From positions 2,356,001 to 2,420,000 of the forward strand of contig NZ_JABMEG010000001.1 of assembly GCF_013179735.1 (NCBI RefSeq): a stretch of 64,000 nucleotides of DNA, written 5' to 3'. Shown in pieces: positions 40,488-47,894 of this stretch (position 1 is the stretch's first letter; every line of letters starts with the position of its first letter). The translations under genes and the position numbers were made by a program. The stretch comes from Permianibacter fluminis. GTDB lineage: Bacteria > Pseudomonadota > Gammaproteobacteria > Enterobacterales > Permianibacteraceae. Below the pieces are notes generated by a model. That model was not told the origin of the DNA and ran no database searches. It saw only the letters and a program-made list of their open reading frames with translations.

Positions 40488-41038
40488 GGCTTATCTCCGA
40501 GTGCAAATTTGCCGGGCGACCACGACAGGACTATGCCTGCCACAGCCTTGTTGAACGCTTCCATGGCGGTGATAACCTCATCTGGCAGATCACCATCCTC
40601 GTCGCATTCGTCACAGCAATAGTCAGGCTCTAACTCCCGCACGTGATTGGGTATGCATATAACCAACATCAGGTCGGTCAGCTTCTCGCCTTCCTCAAGT
40701 TCGTCTTCGGCCTGGTCCAGATCGTGGAAGTAGCAGTCCCTTGCAACCGAATACAACATGGCCTGACCATCCCATTCGGCGCGCGGCATAGCGTTGTATC
40801 GCTCTTCTTCTGCGAGAGCTCGGCATCCCTCGCACTTCGTGTAGTGCTTTTCGGTCGGGTTACCGCATTGGCTGCAGGGGGTGTGAGTACAGCCTGACCA
40901 GCGCGCGGTTCGCTCGTTCAGCGGACCATCACCAAAGAACCTGCCATCGCGCGACACCCACCCCTTTATGTCGGTTCGATAGGTTGCTGATTCCGGGTCG
41001 TCGATCATCACAACCTTTTGCTCGGCATTGGCGCTCAC
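40484..41038 (-). CDS. Zinc-ribbon phage protein with acidic region
   Basis: A 184-residue protein. Residues 50-75 hold a treble-clef-like CTHTPCSQCGNPTEKHYTKC site with further CCDEC cysteines near residue 145; an acidic stretch (DLDQAEDELEEGEKLTD) lies between. It starts at GTG within the ParB-like stop and ends GDKP with its TGA overlapping the next GTG. Probably a regulatory or structural early protein. Confidence 0.55.
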   Translation of the reverse strand: MSANAEQKVVMIDDPESATYRTDIKGWVSRDGRFFGDGPLNERTARWSGCTHTPCSQCGNPTEKHYTKCEGCRALAEEERYNAMPRAEWDGQAMLYSVARDCYFHDLDQAEDELEEGEKLTDLMLVICIPNHVRELEPDYCCDECDEDGDLPDEVITAMEAFNKAVAGIVLSWSPGKFALGDKP

Positions 41039-42960
41039 GACCGAGACTCCTCTGCCACCGGCGCCCGCAGGTATGCCGGAACCCAGCCCTGAAGCTCCGG
41101 CAGCGTTGGCATCAGCGCTGCGAGGTCGTTCTTTTTCGCGGTGCTGTATTTCGCGCGGAAGCCTTCGATGCCGGCTTTTTCACCGATGTCCAGCAGCTCG
41201 TCTTTCTTGACGCGGCTGAAGTAGTTTTCGGTTGTGGGCTGCCAGTAGCGCGCGATGTTCAGCCCGGTGAGGCGAGCGAGGTAGGCGAGCGGGTTGTCGT
41301 GATCATCTTCACGCAGTGAGGCGCGTGCGAGTCGGGCCACGCAAAAGGTGAGCATGCTGCGTCTGGTGCTATACGGGATCTCGCAAAACGCGCGGAACCG
41401 CTCCGCCTCGTTGTTGCGTTCAAGCCAGAGCACCGGCAGCTCTGCTCTTTTTTCGGCGATGAGTTTGGCGGCCGGTGTTTCGTCGATGCCTACCGCATTG
41501 AACTCTTTCGGGCGTGGCATCAATGCCAGGCCACCGTCGCCGGTCTCTGCGTCTTCATCTGCCAGAACGGCGCAGCACAGCGTGAAGGCCAGCAGATCAA
41601 AAGCGATGTCGCTGTGGTTTATCAGCTCTGCCTGAAACGCCTGAGCGTAATAGGTATCGAGGTCGCTCCGGAACGCGGCGGACATGCCGGTGTCCGGTTC
41701 CGGCGTGCGTGGCGGCAGGCCGTGCTCCTGGTCGTTGTCTTGGTCGCCGTCGTCAGCATCGGCATCGCCGGCACTGCCGGCATCAGTACCGGGGGTAGCC
41801 TTGCCGATCGCCGCAGCCAGCTTGCGGTCTTCACTTTTGACCAGCCCACGGACGATCCAGAGCGAGCCTTTGTCGCTGAACGTGACGATACAACCAGAGC
41901 AGGCTTTTTGCTCGGCGGTAAAGGCGCGGTAATTTTCTTTCTGGTCGTTCAGGTCGTCGATTTGCTCGAAGAGCTGATCAATCTCATCCTGTTCTGCCGC
42001 GGTGAGCTCGTCATAGTCCCTTTCTTCCAGCTCCGCCTGCCGAGCTTCTTTCGCGGCGATGGCGGCGGTCAGCTCTTCCGGGATGGCACCGAATTCGGCT
42101 TGCAGCGCCAGAAACTTGTTGTGGCGGCCGCAGGGTTCGTATTTCAGCGATACCTCGGTCCACTTCCAGCCTTCGCCGGACAGGGTGGCGGCCGCTTTTT
42201 CCAGTGACTCGATTGCAAGCTTGTTGAGCAGGGCCGCATCCACCAGGTACTGCTCGGTGGAAAATAGATCGCTGGTGACGGCGCCGCCGGCGGCTTTGTA
42301 GGCTTTGAGGCCAACAAATTTGGCAATGCCGTCGTTTGCTTCAACGGCACCTTGCAGCAGGAAGTTGCGAATGCCTTGCGGCCAGGAATGACCTTTGCCC
42401 ATCTTCTTGTAGCAGGCCAGCTGGCGCTCATGGTCATCGCTGACGGTGTAGGCCATGACGCAATCGAGGTCGATTTTGCCGGCGCGGAAATGCTCGATGA
42501 TTTCCGGCGCGACCGAGGCCAGTTTGAGCAGCTTTTTGACGGACTTTTCAGACTTGCCCAGTCGACGCGCGATTTCGCTTGGCGACATGTTTTGATCAGC
42601 GAGCGCCTTGTAGGCCGTGAACTCATCGGCCGGGTGCAGCTGGGCGTGAATGCTCTCGCTCAATGACAGCTCGACCAGCTGCTCGCCTGGCTTGACGATG
42701 CACGGCACCGGGTAATCCGATGTAATTGCGCCTTCGGCGACCAGTTCCTGCAGCACATCAAATCGGTTGCCGCCGCCACCGACCTCGAAGTATTCCGGGT
42801 CTTGCGCGCAGGGTGCGACGATCAGGTTATTCAGAATGCCCTGCGCGAGCACGCTGGCTTTCAGCTGCTTGCGATAGTCGCCTTCGGCTTTGACTTTGCG
42901 CACGTTGCGGTCCGACAGGCGGAGGCGATTGAGCGGGATCTGAATGGTTTCGTTGGTCAT
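41035..42960 (-). CDS. ParB/RepB-family nuclease-fold DNA-binding protein
   Basis: A 641-residue protein. Residues 1-110 form the ParB N-terminal domain (PLNRLRLSDRNVRK, LKASVLAQGILNNLIV, GGGGNRFDVLQEL, ESIHAQLHPADEF). The ParB HTH follows (MSPSEIARRLGKSEKSVKKLLKLA). The long C-terminal region carries a charged helix and CSGCIVTFSD. Similar proteins occur on plasmids and phages without a ParA partner, and none is present here. It may act in segregation, transcription or DNA protection. AAAGGA precedes the ATG. Confidence 0.85.
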   Translation of the reverse strand: MTNETIQIPLNRLRLSDRNVRKVKAEGDYRKQLKASVLAQGILNNLIVAPCAQDPEYFEVGGGGNRFDVLQELVAEGAITSDYPVPCIVKPGEQLVELSLSESIHAQLHPADEFTAYKALADQNMSPSEIARRLGKSEKSVKKLLKLASVAPEIIEHFRAGKIDLDCVMAYTVSDDHERQLACYKKMGKGHSWPQGIRNFLLQGAVEANDGIAKFVGLKAYKAAGGAVTSDLFSTEQYLVDAALLNKLAIESLEKAAATLSGEGWKWTEVSLKYEPCGRHNKFLALQAEFGAIPEELTAAIAAKEARQAELEERDYDELTAAEQDEIDQLFEQIDDLNDQKENYRAFTAEQKACSGCIVTFSDKGSLWIVRGLVKSEDRKLAAAIGKATPGTDAGSAGDADADDGDQDNDQEHGLPPRTPEPDTGMSAAFRSDLDTYYAQAFQAELINHSDIAFDLLAFTLCCAVLADEDAETGDGGLALMPRPKEFNAVGIDETPAAKLIAEKRAELPVLWLERNNEAERFRAFCEIPYSTRRSMLTFCVARLARASLREDDHDNPLAYLARLTGLNIARYWQPTTENYFSRVKKDELLDIGEKAGIEGFRAKYSTAKKNDLAALMPTLPELQGWVPAYLRAPVAEESRS

Positions 42961-42992
42961 GGTGTTGTCCTTTGGGGTTGGAGGTGCGGCGC

Positions 42993-43256
42993 TCAGGCGG
43001 CCGACACTTCGCTGATGATTTTTGCGCCGTCATTGGCCCAGCTGCGCCAGGCGGCGATGCTGACGTTGTAGGCGCCGTCGATGGCGTGCTTTGGCACGTG
43101 GTAGACGTCGCGGTACTGGCTGCCGTTTACCCAATGCACTGCGGTGATACCGCCGTTGAAGCCGGTTTCGATGCGGACAACCAGCCGGCATTTGCCGTGC
43201 CGAATGAGCCTGTCGCCGTGGCGGGGTTGTTGACGCGGATCGCGGATGAGCGGCAT
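42993..43256 (-). CDS. Small phage protein of unknown function
   Basis: An 87-residue basic protein. I choose ATG 43256, coupled to the preceding gene by TGATG with GGAG upstream, rather than the GTG three codons earlier. The body (RLIRHGKCRLVVRIETGFNG, VYHVPKHAIDGAYNV) looks like a small beta-rich domain. No family is recognised. Confidence 0.55.
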   Translation of the reverse strand: MPLIRDPRQQPRHGDRLIRHGKCRLVVRIETGFNGGITAVHWVNGSQYRDVYHVPKHAIDGAYNVSIAAWRSWANDGAKIISEVSAA

Positions 43257-43495
43257 CAGTCGCACTCCATGTTGAATTGGTCGCGAACCTGCTGTTCGCG
43301 GGTGCGTTCGTGCGCTTGCTCGTGCAGATGCCGGCGAGCGTGGTCACCATGGCGCCGGCCAAAGTTGTGCGGCGCGTTGGGGTCGAACTCGCGATCAATC
43401 TCTTTGGTGAGCCATTTGCAGATGCCGGTGATCACCAGCATGAAGAACAGGATTGCTGCAAAGGCAATGGCGCATACCGCGATCACTTCATCCAT
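43256..43495 (-). CDS. Small single-pass membrane protein
   Basis: A 79-residue protein with one N-terminal membrane segment (VIAVCAIAFAAILFFMLVIT) and a His/Arg-rich cytoplasmic tail (NFGRRHGDHARRHLHEQ). Overlaps the next gene by one base. Function unknown. Confidence 0.55.
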   Translation of the reverse strand: MDEVIAVCAIAFAAILFFMLVITGICKWLTKEIDREFDPNAPHNFGRRHGDHARRHLHEQAHERTREQQVRDQFNMECD

Positions 43496-43757
43496 GTTTC
43501 TTTCCCTTTTGCTGAGGCTGAACGGTGGTTTTCGCTTCCACGCTCGGGCCTACCAGATGGGGCCAACGCACGTTGCCGGGACGCCGGTCGCGCTGGTCGA
43601 TGTTTGGCAGGTAGGTTTCGCAACGCATCAGGCGCATGACGGGCGCGTAACCACGCACGCGGCAGCTGCCGTCGCCGTTGCGGCGCTGACAGGTACCGCA
43701 TGTGATGCGGTCGTCTGGCAGGTCCGCTGTTGGCGGCAGTACCGAGGCCGGTTTCAT
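43488..43757 (-). CDS. Small four-cysteine phage protein
   Basis: An 89-residue protein with a metal-binding-like block DRITCGTCQRRNGDGSCRV followed by RGYAPVMRLMRCETYLP. I start it at ATG 43757, coupled to the previous gene by ATGA. A competing minus-strand frame over the same bases (43483-43848) has no family features and an Arg/Ala/Pro-rich composition typical of an out-of-frame shadow. Confidence 0.6.
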   Translation of the reverse strand: MKPASVLPPTADLPDDRITCGTCQRRNGDGSCRVRGYAPVMRLMRCETYLPNIDQRDRRPGNVRWPHLVGPSVEAKTTVQPQQKGKKHG

Positions 43758-44080
43758 GCGCGGCTGCGTCCGTCGATCCAGCGAATGAATTCCGCCGGCA
43801 CGTTGTATTCGGCAGCGATTGCCACGGCGTTTTTGCTGCCAGCGGCACGCAGACGCGTGATGATGACCAGCCGGTCGTCGTAGGCCTTTTGTTTGGCCGG
43901 GGTGAAGCGTTGGGGCATTGGCGGCAGCCCGTCTCCGACGATGACCGGACTTTCGCCCGGGCTCATCGCCAGATCGGTTACCTGCCACGGTTGGCTTGCC
44001 ATGCGGCGCCCGCGCCGAATGCGCGCACTCCGTTCACTGCGTTGTGCTTCGTTTAGCTGTGCCATGCGGACCCCGCTCAT
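43754..44080 (-). CDS. Phage protein with probable HTH
   Basis: A 108-residue basic protein. The C-terminal half (KQKAYDDRLVIITRLRAAGS, KNAVAIAAEYNVPAEFIRWI) reads as a helix-turn-helix with the pattern of terminase-like or antirepressor-like DNA binders. ATG 44065 is an alternative start. Function unknown. Confidence 0.55.
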   Translation of the reverse strand: MSGVRMAQLNEAQRSERSARIRRGRRMASQPWQVTDLAMSPGESPVIVGDGLPPMPQRFTPAKQKAYDDRLVIITRLRAAGSKNAVAIAAEYNVPAEFIRWIDGRSRA

Positions 44081-44110
44081 CGCCGTCTGTCTGCGTGCTG
44101 TGATGGCGCG

Positions 44111-44509
44111 TTAGCGCGACCGACGGCGTGGTGCCGTTTTTGCTTTGCTCGGCTTGCTGGCGGGCGCCGCGGCTTTTTTCATGGCGCTGGTTATCGCCAC
44201 CACTTTGGCTTGCGTGGCGGTGTGCGCTTTGAAAGCCGCTTCGCCGGCGAGGCCTGCATAGGCGGCGCGATCTTCGTAGTTGTCGGCGTGAAACTCGCCC
44301 TGGCTAGAGCGAACCATTTTCAGGAGCTCCATCAGGTCCCAGCCCTGCACTTCGGTGACGGTGCCAGTGCGCGCGATTTCTTCACCGTGCAGAATGGTGA
44401 ACATTTGCGCGGTCTTGGCCATGCTGCGCTCGCCTTCCGGTTTGTCGTAACGCGTGGCGCGGTTCTGCATGTGCTCAATACCGGCGGCGAGAAATTGCGG
44501 TGCTTTCAT
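44111..44509 (-). CDS. Phage early protein (DUF6378-like)
   Basis: A 132-residue protein. EHMQNRATRYDKPEGERSM followed by MFTILHGEEIA, QGWDLMELLKMVR and EDRAAYAGLAGEAAF matches, as far as I can recall, a conserved early-protein family of lambdoid phages (DUF6378-type). A basic Ala/Lys tail (KPSKAKTAPRRRSR) may bind nucleic acid. AGGAG precedes the ATG. Confidence 0.6.
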   Translation of the reverse strand: MKAPQFLAAGIEHMQNRATRYDKPEGERSMAKTAQMFTILHGEEIARTGTVTEVQGWDLMELLKMVRSSQGEFHADNYEDRAAYAGLAGEAAFKAHTATQAKVVAITSAMKKAAAPASKPSKAKTAPRRRSR

Positions 44510-44524
44510 GGGTGTGCTCCTGGT

Positions 44525-44686
44525 TCAGTCGAGGGTGGAAAACAGCAGGCTTTTGCTGCGTTCAACGGCGGTTGAAACGGGCATGCCGTCGTGCACGGCA
44601 CGGATGACAAAGTCGGCACGACGGCAAGCGGCGCGGGCGCTGCGGCTGATGCGCCAGTGCTTGATCCGGGAAAGCAGGCGGGTCAT
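44525..44686 (-). CDS. Very small basic phage protein
   Basis: A 53-residue protein (MTRLLSRIKHWRISRSARA ... SKSLLFSTLD). ATG 44686 overlaps the stop of the upstream 48-residue gene (GATGAC), with GGAG nine bases upstream. It is one of the first genes of the leftward operon. Unknown function. Confidence 0.5.
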   Translation of the reverse strand: MTRLLSRIKHWRISRSARAACRRADFVIRAVHDGMPVSTAVERSKSLLFSTLD

Positions 44687-44829
44687 CGCTTTGGCTCCAC
44701 AAACACGGACGCCATGCCACGCACGGACTTCAATGCGGCGATGGCGGCGCAGGTGCTGGACGGAGCAATGGCGACCCATTTGCGCTGGGTGCCGTCCCGG
44801 AAGGTGGCCTTGACCCGGTAGGCGTTCAT
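44683..44829 (-). CDS. First gene of the leftward operon, 48 residues
   Basis: Reads MNAYRVKATFRDGTQRKWV, then AIAALKSVRGMASVFVEPKR. The compact beta-beta-alpha-beta pattern (YRVKATFRDG, RKWVAI, TCAAIAALK, ASVFVEP) resembles small phage host-takeover or DNA-binding proteins, and the stop overlaps the next start. It lies just downstream of the OL-like operator and carries GCGGGC immediately before its ATG, as other junctions do. Confidence 0.55.
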   Translation of the reverse strand: MNAYRVKATFRDGTQRKWVAIAPSSTCAAIAALKSVRGMASVFVEPKR

Positions 44830-44963
44830 TGCGGGCAGGCCTTGAGCGGGGATGTGCTGCAGCAGGCAGCGATAGCGCGGGGGCTATGAAAGGTAAGGCG
44901 AAGGGGGGGCATTGACTTCTCCCGTGGCTGCCGGCAGGGCCTGCTGGCTGGCGACGGGAGAAA

Positions 44964-45006
44964 GATTAGCTTAACGCTAATCGTTTAGGCAATAGCAAAA
45001 TGCTAA
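44964..45006. promoter_or_regulatory. OL-like operator for the leftward early promoter
   Basis: A perfect site TTAGC-TTAAC-GCTAA at 44966-44980 (extended dyad GATTAGC...GCTAATC) and a near-match ATAGC-AAAAT-GCTAA at 44992-45006, centres 26 bases apart. The same TTAGC-N5-GCTAA pattern occurs between cI and cro, so this is the probable CI/Cro operator controlling the leftward operon that begins at 44829. Confidence 0.7.
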
Positions 45007-45037
45007 TAATTGACTGCTGCCATGCAGCATGTAAGGT

Positions 45038-45526
45038 TTAGGGGGCAGTAAGCACGTTGATGACCTGCCCGGTCGAGTCGAGCACAAACACCTTGGTTTC
45101 GATTACGAAGCCTCCGAATGAGTTCTTGGCGCGGTACTGGCAGCGGACGCGAAACGTGCCGTTTTGGTTTTTCTCGACGGCCCCCCATGAGATTGCCTCG
45201 AACGAGGAGGGGTCCTTTAATGTCCGCTCAAGGAACTTCTCAACCTGGAGGACTGAGCCATCCAGCGGGCTATTGAATACCACATCTGTAGATCGAGCCT
45301 TGAACATCCCGGTGCACTGCATGAAGCTGAGCGTTACTATCAGAACGATAAGCCCGCCACCCCACCCCAAAGGCTTCCGCTCCTGATTGGACGTGCTAGC
45401 GCCTGGATCGGGGGACAGAGGAATGGCTTCTATCTGCAGGGGTTCGCATGCGCTTCCGCAAGTCGCACACTTCCTGTCTTCGGCTGGCGACAGCGCACCA
45501 CATTTAGAGCACTTAATGACGTTCAT
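45038..45526 (-). CDS. Zinc-ribbon single-pass membrane protein
   Basis: A 162-residue protein. Four N-terminal cysteines (CSKCGALSPAEDRKCATC) make a zinc ribbon, GGGLIVLIVTLSFMQCTG is a membrane segment at about 57-72, and the outer domain (VEKFLERTLKDPSSFEAISW ... YRAKNSFGG) resembles small beta-sandwich domains of host zinc-ribbon membrane proteins. It lies beyond OL, outside the early operon, so it is probably an accessory lysogenic gene. It overlaps the gene behind it by 14 bases. Confidence 0.6.
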   Translation of the reverse strand: MNVIKCSKCGALSPAEDRKCATCGSACEPLQIEAIPLSPDPGASTSNQERKPLGWGGGLIVLIVTLSFMQCTGMFKARSTDVVFNSPLDGSVLQVEKFLERTLKDPSSFEAISWGAVEKNQNGTFRVRCQYRAKNSFGGFVIETKVFVLDSTGQVINVLTAP

Positions 45527-45815
45527 CGTGACCTACTCCCTCGCTAGGTCCGAAAACCAGGCCCCCCAAAAGGACCCAGCCTTCAGCTTTGCCCGCATCC
45601 GCCGGCCTAAAACTGATTACATCACTCCCAACCAGCTTCCACGCAGCCATTTCACTCCCCGAAATGTTCTGCTGAGTGTCGATAATTAACCGCTGCCCCG
45701 CTTGCAAGCCAAGCTCTTGTATATCCAGTTCCAAATCGCAACAAATGTAGCGCGCGGCAAAGTATTTTTGTTTAGAATCACGCACGTCGGCCCTCCATGG
45801 TGCTCGACTAATCAC
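45513..45815 (-). CDS. Unrecognised prophage accessory protein
   Basis: A 100-residue protein (KYFAARYICCDLELDIQELG, RLIIDTQQNISGSEMAAWKL) ending 14 bases inside the zinc-ribbon membrane gene, which suggests coupled translation. There is no obvious domain or strong ribosome-binding site, and the exact start is uncertain. Confidence 0.45.
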   Translation of the reverse strand: MISRAPWRADVRDSKQKYFAARYICCDLELDIQELGLQAGQRLIIDTQQNISGSEMAAWKLVGSDVISFRPADAGKAEGWVLLGGLVFGPSEGVGHDERH

Positions 45816-46071
45816 AGAATGCTGTCGTGATTCTTGCCAGTGCAGGCGGCTTGGTCGGCAAACTGGACCGCCTGCATTGGCACCCTCACAACACTGCGCA
45901 CTTTTTATTCAAAGGGTGCGAACGCCAAAGCCTAAGCCGTTCTCCTCCCTCATGTAAAGACGTCACTCGCAAAATAGTTGCGGTTTTGTTGCGCACATAA
46001 TTCCTGCGGTTCTAACTATTATTTCAGCATGCGCACGATACCAACCTGATAAATAAGTCAGCGGTGAGTGA

Positions 46072-46092
46072 ATGTAATACGTTGTATTACAT
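46072..46092. promoter_or_regulatory. Perfect 21-bp palindrome, operator-like
   Basis: ATGTAATAC-GTT-GTATTACAT. Nine paired bases per arm with no T-run after it, so a protein-binding site is more likely than a terminator. It lies 256 bases upstream of the minus-strand gene at 45513-45815. No cognate regulator is obvious. Confidence 0.55.
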
Positions 46093-46261
46093 CTAGTAGC
46101 TGGCAAGGGTTAATGCTGGTTTTCCCGGGAAATACCGGTGGTAGTCACTAATTGCCGGAAACGCTCGCTGCACCAATAACGTTCGCGAAAGACGAAACAC
46201 CTCTCGATGCAAACATCACGCTGCTGATCATCAAGTCCATAGGTTTTGATTGTTGATATCT

Positions 46262-46316
46262 GACGTTTTGACGTTAATGTCTGAATTCCCGACATTGATG
46301 TCGAGATGTCAGACAT
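46262..46316. repeat. Array of GACGTT/GACATT-ATGTC half-sites
   Basis: GACGTT at 46262 and 46270, then GACGTT-AATGTC (46270-46281), GACAT-TG-ATGTC (46291-46302) and ATGTC-A-GACAT (46306-46316). The two 12-bp dyads start 21 bases apart, two helical turns. This looks like a multi-site operator. Confidence 0.5.
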
Positions 46317-46527
46317 TCACACCGTGGTGTTGCAGCACACAACGCAATGTTGCGCAGTGCAGCACGGAGTTGCGCTGCGATGCACAAGCGTGCGCAAGCT
46401 TGTGACCCCTCGCGGGAGCGTGTGAAAGTGTGCGGTACCGCGAGACCCCGCGTGGGGTCGTTTGATATCGAGGGGGAAGCGGCGGGAAAGGGAAGGGCAG
46501 GGCAGATGACAGAAAAACATGCGGGCA

Positions 46528-46550
46528 GAAAAAACGCCCCGAAGGGCGTT
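46528..46550 (-). terminator. Terminator with UUCG tetraloop
   Basis: On the minus strand AACGCCC-TTCG-GGGCGTT followed by six T residues; it overlaps the stop codon of the 46550-47002 gene and closes the toxin-antitoxin transcript. Confidence 0.88.
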
Positions 46551-47002
46551 TATATAAGTCTTTGAAGTTCTTCTTGTGTTGCCATTCGGATCTTGAGCGG
46601 TCTGCCGCGTAATGGCTCGCCTTCCGTATATGCGACAGTTCTTAGCTTTGTTGGCTTATCGACAGAAAACATTGGCAGCTGAATGATTGAATTGATTGCA
46701 TACTTCGCCTTGTTTACATCGTCACCGTTTGGGATGTTCAAGGTGAATTTTGCCAAATCAGACTCTGAGATTTCCGCTCGAGCGTATTCAAATTCATGCT
46801 CATCAACAACAGCAAACGCTATGCTTTTAAATGGAGCGGCGACGGTTGTCTCTGCACTCATGGTGACGCACAGTTTCGGCAGTATCAATGGAAACTCCGT
46901 TACGAGCATTTCAGCGCCATAGCAACCAACTAACGTCAGCTTGCCATTAACCTCTTGGCGCACGTCATCACAAAAAATGACGCTTAAGTGTCTGTCTGTC
47001 AT
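46550..47002 (-). CDS. DUF6941-like protein, third gene of the toxin-antitoxin operon
   Basis: A 150-residue protein beginning HLSVIFCDDVRQEVNGKLTLVGCYGAEM. That IFCDDxRxExxGKxxLxGxYG start is, to my recollection, the signature of DUF6941, a family with no known function. The rest is beta-rich. Its ATG sits in the antitoxin stop (ATGA) and a strong terminator follows, so toxin, antitoxin and this gene make one transcript. The leader contains the recurrent GAAAAGCCCGC element. Confidence 0.65.
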   Translation of the reverse strand: MTDRHLSVIFCDDVRQEVNGKLTLVGCYGAEMLVTEFPLILPKLCVTMSAETTVAAPFKSIAFAVVDEHEFEYARAEISESDLAKFTLNIPNGDDVNKAKYAINSIIQLPMFSVDKPTKLRTVAYTEGEPLRGRPLKIRMATQEELQRLI

Positions 47003-47376
47003 TGCGGGCTTTTCCGTGCTGCAAGCTGACGAGTGTTTCTGATGGCATCCAAAACGTCTGCCGCTGTCGCCTTTAATGCAGCCGCCAATTTGTCGACTGT
47101 ATCCGTATAAACATCCTGAGAGCCGGCCTCGATTCTTGATACATGGGCTTGTGCAGATTCAATTGCCTTTGCAAGTTGGCCCTGTGTTAGTCCTGCTTTA
47201 AGCCGAAGAGTGCGAACTGTAAGTCCTTCGTCCGAATAGTAGCGTTCGGCGATATCTGCATTCGCATCTTTAAATGCTTTTGCGAAGGCGGGGTCTTGCG
47301 AGAATTCTGCAATCAGGTCATCCAGCGATGACTCGCCGTTGATTGCCGGCGATTTCTTTGGATGAACCTCAACCAT
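46999..47376 (-). CDS. XRE-family antitoxin (HigA-like)
   Basis: About 125 residues from ATG 47376, which has TAAGGTAG upstream; an upstream start at 47490 would overlap the toxin gene by 65 bases. The C-terminal HTH reads VRTLRLKAGLTQGQLAKAI ... AHVSRIEAGSQDVYTDTVDKLAAAL, with the N-terminal part (LIAEFSQDPAFAKAF) likely wrapping the toxin. It probably neutralises the upstream RelE/HigB-like toxin and represses the shared promoter. Confidence 0.8.
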   Translation of the reverse strand: MVEVHPKKSPAINGESSLDDLIAEFSQDPAFAKAFKDANADIAERYYSDEGLTVRTLRLKAGLTQGQLAKAIESAQAHVSRIEAGSQDVYTDTVDKLAAALKATAADVLDAIRNTRQLAARKSPQ

Positions 47377-47425
47377 CACTACCTTATTGCTGAGGTCTGT
47401 TCGAGTAACGTCGCTCCGGAACGTC

Positions 47426-47833
47426 CTATTTTCCGACGAGCTGCCTATAGTCGTTGACGACACGCTGCGTGATAGGGTGAGAGCGGTCATAGTTGAATTT
47501 CCTGTGTACTATTGCGAGGACGTGGATGATCGGATTTCCTGTAACGCCACACTTGTCTTGATATGCATGAATTATCCGATACGGCATCGCCTTATCTTTA
47601 TCTTCGAAAACCTTAAGGCGCCAGATGTCATAGCCTTCTTTCCGCAACGAAACAAACGGCTGCACCTCAAAAAGGTCGTTCTCAAAGTCTTGCCATGTCA
47701 ACTTATCAAGTAGCCCCGCGTCCGCTTCCAGCTGCTTCAGCAACGCCAGAATCTGCGCGGCAGATATCGGATCTGTCAGGCGGATCTCCCGCAGATCGGC
47801 TGTAGCATTGGGGTGTCTCGATAGGGTGAGCAC
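47426..47833 (-). CDS. RelE/HigB-family toxin
   Basis: A 135-residue protein starting at GTG. LLDKLTWQDFENDLFEVQPF, KEGYDIWRLKVFEDKDKAMPYRII and NPIIHVLAIVHRKFNYD follow the RelE/ParE-fold order (helix, beta-sheet with WRLK, HVLAIVHR). Such toxins cleave mRNA on the ribosome. The toxin-first gene order is that of higBA. The start overlaps a palindromic operator. Confidence 0.8.
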   Translation of the reverse strand: MLTLSRHPNATADLREIRLTDPISAAQILALLKQLEADAGLLDKLTWQDFENDLFEVQPFVSLRKEGYDIWRLKVFEDKDKAMPYRIIHAYQDKCGVTGNPIIHVLAIVHRKFNYDRSHPITQRVVNDYRQLVGK

Positions 47834-47834
47834 A

Positions 47835-47850
47835 ATATCTAACTAGATAT
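47835..47850. promoter_or_regulatory. Toxin-antitoxin operator palindrome
   Basis: ATATCTA-AC-TAGATAT, a perfect 7-2-7 dyad two bases upstream of the toxin GTG, followed by an AT-rich -10-like stretch (ATTAATA on the plus strand). This is the position of the autorepression operator in type-II toxin-antitoxin operons. Confidence 0.65.
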
Positions 47851-47894
47851 ATTAATACAACATCGAATTTACGGCTTGTGACATTGTTCACCTC

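Larger units (their letters stand above)
45816..46527. other. 712-base intergenic region with operator-like repeats
   Basis: No frame here has a ribosome-binding site plus recognisable protein features. It holds a perfect 9-3-9 dyad at 46072-46092, an array of GACGT/GACAT half-sites at 46262-46316, a zone of TTGCGC/GTTGC-rich short repeats at about 46330-46400 and a GACCCC-GCGT-GGGGTC hairpin at 46444-46459. It is bounded on the right by a minus-strand terminator. Confidence 0.5.

Noticed and set aside
43483-43848. A 121-codon minus-strand frame overlapping the four-cysteine protein gene
   Set aside because: The frame is Arg/Ala/Pro-rich without family features, while the alternative frame encodes a plausible cysteine motif and is coupled to the upstream gene by ATGA.
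46110-46316. A 68-codon minus-strand frame whose first codons lie in the GACAT repeat array
   Set aside because: No ribosome-binding site precedes the ATG and its N-terminus is simply the translated repeats; the DNA repeats look like the functional object.
46444-46459. GACCCC-GCGT-GGGGTC hairpin as a terminator
   Set aside because: No T-run on either strand; it may be structural but cannot be supported as a terminator.
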